Positions 58,444 to 64,000 of a DNA stretch of 64,000 bases are shown piece after piece. The notes below the pieces were generated by a model. The model searched no databases. It was not told the DNA's origin and saw nothing but the letters and a program-made list of their open reading frames with translations. The DNA comes from Silene conica. Taxonomy: Eukaryota; Streptophyta; Magnoliopsida; Caryophyllales; Caryophyllaceae. The stretch is taken from NCBI GenBank assembly GCA_029255685.2, contig CM055312.2:83245010-83309009 (forward strand), read 5' to 3'. How positions within the stretch are numbered: position 1 is the stretch's first letter; each line of letters begins with the position of its first letter. The translations under genes were made by a program, and so were the position numbers.

Positions 58444-58706
58444 TATTCCTATTAATTATCGTTTACTGTCTTTAAATAAGAGTGTATTAATAATTTCGTA
58501 ATGTGATTATTTATTCCCTAAATTTAATACGGAGTATGTGAAAATGTAAATGGTGATTTCATATGTACGTTTGTCATAGCGAAATGGTCGGCAAGGAAAG
58601 AATAGTAAGTCTTGCTTGCGACGGGTCGTTATTTGTGACGGATATTTTGTGAGATAAAATGGGTAGAAAATGAGTTAGTGGAGAAAGGGGACCACATGAA
58701 TAGTTT
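58444..58706. other. Host or older repeat DNA between Helitron and LTR-C
   Basis: No gene. Contains a GACGGGTCG...GTGACGGATATTTTGTGAG stretch resembling an old interspersed repeat also hinted at near 1260. Confidence 0.4.
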
Positions 58707-59661
58707 TAACATCCCGTATTTTCGTAAAATATATTCTAAGCGTTTTAATCATTTTAAGTAATAAAATAATATTTTAATAATTTAACTAGGAAGATTTTAA
58801 TTTAATAAGTGAGATCCGTCTTAAGAACCTCAAGTCCTTAAGACGAATACAAACTTGGCATCATTTAAATATCCGACTTAAGTATCTGTTCTAGTAATCC
58901 GACCCGTTCTTTTAATACGGAAAGGACACCTCCCTTGTACCCTTTATAATCAACATGTCGACACATCCTTGTCCTCCAAGTTCATTTCACTGTTAAACCA
59001 AATTCTTCACAAACCTTCATTAATACTCCTTTCTTTTGAGCTTTTCTCCCTCATCCGTTCTTCAAATTGCAAAAGTAAGTACATTTTCGGAATCCTCGTT
59101 CGATTTCCTAGTCATCCATCACTTTCATTTTTCATTTCGTCGACTTTGAAAAACGGGCTGTTTTCCTTAAAATCCGTTTTAAGTACTTAAAATCCGTTTT
59201 CTATGTTGTAGGTGTTGGCCTGGACGATCCCGACACCGATAGTTACGTGATTGAGGAGGATCATCTGCCGGAGTAAGCTTAAAAGGTGACGATAATGAGA
59301 AACTCGGCATTTATGTGTATATTAGCATATTTGTTGTGATTCTTGTTTGGTTTCTGATTTTTGTCGAAATATAATGTTAAAGGACTTAGTAACATGTTTA
59401 GGGTGATGTTGTTGTGAAGAATTCATGCTTGGATTGTTTGTTATATGCTTTTAAGTATATTTTCAGTTTTTCTCATTTTGCGACGGATACATGTTAAATT
59501 CATTTGAGGATTGTTATTGGACTTACTTGCTGATAGATTGGTAGTATTTGGCGTTTGATATTATTGTTTAAACATCACATGAATTGTTGTGCAAGTTTTG
59601 GTGTCGATTGATTGAGTTTTGTTGAAGGCTGAAATTTGCGATTCTCGTATCAGGCTCTCTG

Positions 59662-60028
59662 AGCCGGTCGACCGACCGGCCGCCGGCCGACCGGCTGGGA
59701 GAGCATATGTGTGTTTTTCGTAGTTTTGGGAAAATGGCCTTGGACTGCCAGTCGGCCGACCGGCTGCCTGCCGACCGGCTGGTAGTCGTTGTATGTTGTG
59801 TATGTTTTGCGAGAACATAAGTAGGATGGGAGCCCAGCCGGCAGACCGGCCGCCTGCCAGCCGGCCGGGAGTGCATATGGGGTGGTTTGCGAAATAGAGA
59901 AGGCTAGGGAATGGAGTCCCAGCCGGCCGACCGGCTGGGAGTCCTTTGTGATGTTCTCGGTTTTGAAAAGAAAGGCGTAGGCTGAGGGACCACCAGCCGG
60001 CCGACCGGCTGCCTGCCGACCGGCTGGG
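59662..60028. repeat. GC-rich palindrome array in LTR-C
   Basis: Five blocks of CAGCCGGCCGACCGGCTG / CCTGCCGACCGG type in the same order and spacing as in LTR-A, with base changes. Confidence 0.85.
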
Positions 60029-60326
60029 GATCCCTGATGGCGGTTTCGAGTTGTTTCCGCGTGTAACTTTCAAACGGTTAATCGGTTTTACTTGAAACTC
60101 GTTTTGTATACCCGTGACATATATTTGAGGTCCCCGGTGTACGGGCAACAGTATATTGGGTTCGGGAATGGAGTGAGGATAGAGACCCCCCGGTCGGGTA
60201 ACCGAAAGGGAAACCGGCTCTCCCTCGCCTTAGTTCCCGGGATCAATTAAGTGTTGATTAGTTGTTTAAGAAGTTAGAACTATAGGTTAGTTTCTACCTT
60301 TGGATGTTAGTGGTTACACTGGTTGT

Positions 60327-60827
60327 CGCGTGGTGGGATATGTGTTAAGCTCACCTCTGGACCCACTACGTGTTTATATGCCGCGTGACGGGATATGTGT
60401 TAAGCTCACCTCTGGACCCGTTACGTGTTTTGCTTGGGCGTGTCAGGATATGTGTTAAGCTCACCTCTGGACCTGACACGTGATCGGTTGTCGTACACGG
60501 GATATGTGTTAAGTTCACCTCTGGACCCGTTGTGCGGCGACTGTGTATTTGGATATGTGTTAAGTTCACCTCTGGACCCAATACATGTTTGTAGCATTGG
60601 GATATGTGTTAAGCTCACCTCTGGACCCTTTGCTTTTAGATGATTAGGGTTATGTGTTAAGTTCACCTCTGGACCCTTTTCATGATTGTAAGTTTAGGGA
60701 TATGTGTTAAGTTCACCTCTGGACCCTTTACTTGTTTGGATGTTGGGATATGTGTTAAGTTCACCTCTGGACCCGACATAGTGTAGTAATGGGATATGTG
60801 TTGAGTTCACCTCTGGACCCGTTGCTA
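60327..60827 (+). repeat. Ten-unit hairpin array in LTR-C with a different inner stem
   Basis: Core ATGTGTTAAGCTCACCTCTG (or TTAAGTT), so the inner stem is GTG/CAC where LTR-A has GCC/GGC. Outer arms differ per unit and pair well: unit 1 60327-60337 with 60362-60372; unit 2 60382-60392 with 60417-60427; unit 3 CGTGTCAGG / CCTGACACG (60439-60447 and 60472-60480), perfect; unit 9 60740-60747 with 60772-60779; unit 10 60784-60793 with 60818-60827. In units 1, 2, 9 and 10 every non-Watson-Crick position is a G-T wobble. Confidence 0.85.
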
Positions 60828-60889
60828 GTGTTATGGATGTTTATCTGCTTGCCTAGATGATGGTACAGTGTCAGATCACTACAACGAAA

Positions 60890-61260
60890 ACACAATCGGG
60901 CGACAAATATTGGCGACTGAAATCTGTCGCAAAACACCTATTGGCGACGGACAACAGTCGCCAAACAGTTGTCGCTGACTTTTGTCGCCAAAAAAATTCG
61001 GGCGACTGAAATCCGTCGCCAAATTTGGCGACAGACAGGGTAGTCACCAAAGACACAATTTGGCGACAGACAGGGCAGTCGCTAAATTGGCGACAGAAAT
61101 GAAGCAGTCGCCAAATTGGCGACAGACTTCAGTCGCCAATTCCCCCTGTTCAGTCGCCAATGCTCCTGACTTTCCAGGGGCTTTGGTTTCTTGTGCTCTG
61201 TTTTGGCGACTGATTTCAGTCGCCATTACTTCATTTCAGTCGCCAAAATTCCTGAGCATT
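60890..61260. repeat. Subterminal GGCGACTGA repeats of CACTA-3
   Basis: Same repeat content as 43530-43890 in reverse orientation. Confidence 0.85.
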
Positions 61261-61476
61261 TTTCATGAAAATCATTATTTCGTTTTTGCCAAATCCAATA
61301 CGAAATAATATCAGTACACCTGCAACCAGAAAGTAACCAGCAATTGGTGACGAACACCTTTTGAATCAACAACCAAATCTCCTTTTATAAAAAAAGAGAA
61401 CCGTTATCAAATTACATGAACACGTTAACTAAACTAATAAATCTCCACGTTCGACAATTTTTCCTAGGTTACTAAA

Positions 61477-63062
61477 CTAATTAACTGCTTGAAATCCCAT
61501 GCTAGCTCCACTACCGTCTCCTCCCTTTCCTCTTGGATCATTAGGATCTTCATTAAATGGCTGGGAACCGGGGTTGCAAGAGTAGAAATACGTCTCCATG
61601 GCCTTAAGACGTTCTTTCATCAACCGCATTTCCTCATCTCTTTCCGCTCTTTCTCGGTCAAGTTGTGATTGTAATTTACTTACAAGAGACGGCTCGTAGG
61701 TTTCGCGCGGCTCATATGAGGACCTTCTAGCCGGTTCCTTGTAAAACACCCCATGAGCTTGTCCGGCCCCATATACCATACCCTTCTTGTAACCATCCAC
61801 CAATTTGAACCAAATTTCATTATCATCCCGCTCAGGGTGGGCCTCTTTCTCTGCCTCATATTTCTCCTATAACATTAAGAAAACTATTATTAGTTAAGCA
61901 AAAACAATCATTGACGAAGGTAACAAAAAAACATCATTAGTTGAGAGAAACTATCTTACATATAACTCTTTGTCCTTCGCCTTAATCCATATTCTTCTTT
62001 GCGTCTTTTCGTTGACCTTGGAATGCGTGTCAAGGAAAAGTTCGGGCATCGTCATCATCGGCTTCTTGCCGCCGTCTTTGTTGCCGCCGTCGTCGTTGTT
62101 GCTGCTATCCTTCTTCTTCTTCCCTCCCTAAATAGGGAGAATTGTTAATATAAGAAGTATAGTATATTCATTCAAAAAAGAAGTATTCATTCAAGACTTA
62201 CACTAAAAATACGCGTAAAAAATGATCGTGATCCCCCGTGATGGGTAGGCTCGACCTCCGCATCTTTCTTCCCTCTTCTCTTGTTGATTTTCTTTTGAGC
62301 GGACACGGCTTGGAACTCGGGAGTCTCGCGTTGCTTTAGGAGATCTTGATATTTCTCACCTACAATTAAAAAGTATGTTAGTAGTATTAAGATATTTTCA
62401 TTAATTCTTGTATTTACAAGTGACAAAACTTATATATTACATGTACCTTTTAGATGATTCGGTTCCTTCTTTCTTTTAACAATCTTGTAGATATAGTCTC
62501 TATATCTTGCTTTACCAACTTCATGGTATCTATCAAGGACGGATTGTTCATGTTCAGGAGCCCAATAGAAAGATTGCTACAAAAAAAAAAAAACAGTTAA
62601 TTTAATTAGTAGTTAGCTTAATGAGTTAAAAAACAACTAACTATAATTAATGCAATTACCCGATACGCATTGAACCAAGCTTCTTTTTGAGCCTTGCTAG
62701 CTTTCCCCCAAGAAGTAGGCACAGGACCTAACAAGTTCTCCTTTGTGCTAGCAACGACCCCTCGACGAGGAGTCTGATGTCTAAACCTGTAACAGAAATT
62801 GTTAATTAAAACAAATCATTTTATTACTTTAAAAATTGAATAATACACATATAATAAACAACAACACTTACCATAGTCCCGCCGGATCAAGTATAATCCG
62901 GTTATCCTGGGTGTACTGAATCGGTATACCATCGTCCGAGTCCTCATCCACTTGAGGCTCAATCTGTACCTCTTCTTCTACTGGTTCCTCTTCTTCTTGC
63001 ACGGATGAAATATTAGCACGATTACTGCCACCGCCTCGCACTCTACCTCGACCTCCTGCCAT
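61477..63062 (-). CDS. TnpA-like protein of CACTA-3 (six exons)
   Basis: Mirror copy of the CACTA-2 gene. The first exon is 63062-62872 (MAGGRGRVRGGG), the last ends at 61477 (GASMGFQAVN). The same GT-AG borders and motifs are present (EPTHHGGSRSF, AHGVFYKEPARRSSYEP, coiled coil). Differences include ELVEE to EPVEE in the first exon and KAMVRYFYS to KAMETYFYS in the coiled coil. No stop or frameshift seen. Expected to bind the subterminal repeats. Confidence 0.86.
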
Positions 63063-63159
63063 CTACAATCACATAAATGAAAATATTAGTAGGAGAAGAA
63101 AAAACATAAAATAAACATATCAAGCATGAATTTAAATTGTACAACTATTATATACCAAA

Positions 63160-64000
63160 CTAATCATCATCCTCATCCTCTTCTAGATCTTCATCATCAT
63201 CATCACCAACATCCTCATCCTCATCCTCATCCTCATTGTCATCATCATCACCAACATCGTCATCATCATGCACTCTCACTACTTCTTCAACTTCCTCCCA
63301 TCCTTCTTCCAACTCAATATTCATAGTCTCATTATCCTCCTCCTCTGCCAACTCATCATCATCTTCATCTTCATTATCATGAATGATTTCGTCTGTTGGA
63401 GACAAAATTGTCCCATTTGTTACTATTTCTTCTTGAAAAAAGGAGGTATCAATTTGTGATCGTGCCTTTGTCTTAATGACTGCCCACCATGCCTTACTAT
63501 TTCTATCATTTGTCGTGCTTGGATAGGAAGCGAAATACACTTGTTGAGCCTGATGTGCAAGTATAAATGGATCATACTTAGGGTATGTTCGGGTACGATT
63601 CACTTCTACAAGCTTGTAACATTCATGTGTTCTCATTCCAGCCGGGGAATTATCCTTCCACTCAATCTTGAATAAGGTAGTCTTGTAAGCTCGATCACGA
63701 CCATTGTAAGACATCTCAAAAATGTCCTCTATAATACCATAGTATTCGTGGTCATCAACGGAAGAAATAGTAACACCATAATTGCATCTAGCCTTACCCT
63801 TACCATGGTCGAATGTGTGGAAATTAAATCCATTAACTGAATATCGGTTCCGCGTCTTAACCAAGCGTGAAGGACCGAAGGCTAAACTCCTTATCAAATC
63901 ATCTTGGATATTGAACTCAAGCACATGGTTCAGAAACCATTTTGGGAATTTGTCTTCATGTTTATCCCAAACATCATCCCTACTTACATTAGGATGTTCC
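63160..64000 (-). CDS. TNP2-type transposase of CACTA-3, C-terminal part
   Basis: Open on the minus strand from the window edge to a TAG stop at 63160. Contains HPNVSRDDVWDKHEDKF, the DUF4216-like YGIIEDIFEMSYNG and the acidic tail, which lacks a few Glu/Asp codons compared with CACTA-2. The rest of the gene, including the catalytic core, lies outside the window. Confidence 0.88.
   Translation of the reverse strand, partial: EHPNVSRDDVWDKHEDKFPKWFLNHVLEFNIQDDLIRSLAFGPSRLVKTRNRYSVNGFNFHTFDHGKGKARCNYGVTISSVDDHEYYGIIEDIFEMSYNGRDRAYKTTLFKIEWKDNSPAGMRTHECYKLVEVNRTRTYPKYDPFILAHQAQQVYFASYPSTTNDRNSKAWWAVIKTKARSQIDTSFFQEEIVTNGTILSPTDEIIHDNEDEDDDELAEEEDNETMNIELEEGWEEVEEVVRVHDDDDVGDDDDNEDEDEDEDVGDDDDEDLEEDEDDD

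Larger units (their letters stand above)
58707..60876 (+). mobile_element. LTR-C: third copy of the long LTR, cut by CACTA-3
   Basis: Begins TTAACATCCCGTATTTTCG, matching the LTR-A start except for a damaged TGTAAC end, and follows LTR-A in the same order: leader, GC-rich palindromes, CCCCGGTCGGGTAACC block, then a hairpin array. CACTA-3 interrupts at 60877 before the LTR end. It is clearly more diverged from LTR-A/B than those are from each other. Confidence 0.82.
60877..64000 (-). mobile_element. CACTA-3: near-identical sister of CACTA-2, cut by the window edge
   Basis: Begins CACTACAACGAAAACACAAT, the reverse complement of the right end of CACTA-2, and follows that element base for base with rare changes (for example GAAGTC to GAAATC in the acidic tail, and a few repeat units fewer in the GAGGAT run). 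The left flank is GAT; the other end is outside the window. Confidence 0.92.

Overview
The window is plant nuclear DNA, most likely from a eudicot with a TE-rich genome. The signs are a GRAS-family gene end, Stowaway-type MITEs with TA target duplications, CACTA (En/Spm) elements, a Helitron with a 3' hairpin and CTAG end, and LTR elements primed by initiator tRNA-Met. I cannot name the species from sequence alone. Only one ordinary host gene is visible: the 3' end of a LATERAL SUPPRESSOR-like GRAS gene at the left edge (1-504). Nearly everything after about 6.3 kb is transposable-element DNA nested several layers deep.

Layout. 505-6285 is AT-rich intergenic DNA with two Stowaway MITEs and a possible inverted-repeat element. 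6286-8118 is a non-autonomous hAT element (8-bp duplication TATATGAC) holding a tandem TRIM array of 4 LTRs and 3 internal regions (5-bp duplication GAGCT). 9088-24011 is a MITE split by a 14.7-kb CACTA element (CACTA-1) with a decayed TNP2 transposase and a Ulp1-type protease gene. CACTA-1 is itself split by a solo LTR (LTR-A, duplication TTCAA, carrying a PIF/Harbinger-like MITE) and by a smaller CACTA (CACTA-5, duplication TTC) that carries host gene fragments. 25136-25667 is a second TRIM, and 26219-28068 a truncated Ty3/gypsy chromovirus.

28807-58443 reads as one autonomous-type Helitron, now dead. It has an RPA-like gene, a many-exon Rep-helicase gene, and a captured LL-diaminopimelate aminotransferase exon. 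It has been invaded by solo LTR-B (duplication ACTCC), by an apparently intact two-gene CACTA (CACTA-2, duplication AGT) and by a deletion derivative (CACTA-4) whose TNP2 and TnpA-like genes are fused. 58707 onward is a third copy of the same LTR family (LTR-C), cut by CACTA-3, a near-twin of CACTA-2 that runs off the right edge.

How the genes work together. TNP2 and the TnpA-like protein of CACTA-2/-3 form the two-protein CACTA transposition system, acting on the subterminal GGCGACTGA-type repeats. The Helitron's Rep-helicase and RPA-like proteins would serve rolling-circle transposition but are broken many times.

The most unusual structure is in the solo LTRs. Each of the three LTR copies carries ten hairpin units. 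The apical sequence TTAAGYT is constant, a short inner stem changes on both sides together (GCC/GGC, GTC/GAC, GTG/CAC), and each unit has its own outer stem. This looks like a repeated structured RNA or DNA element.
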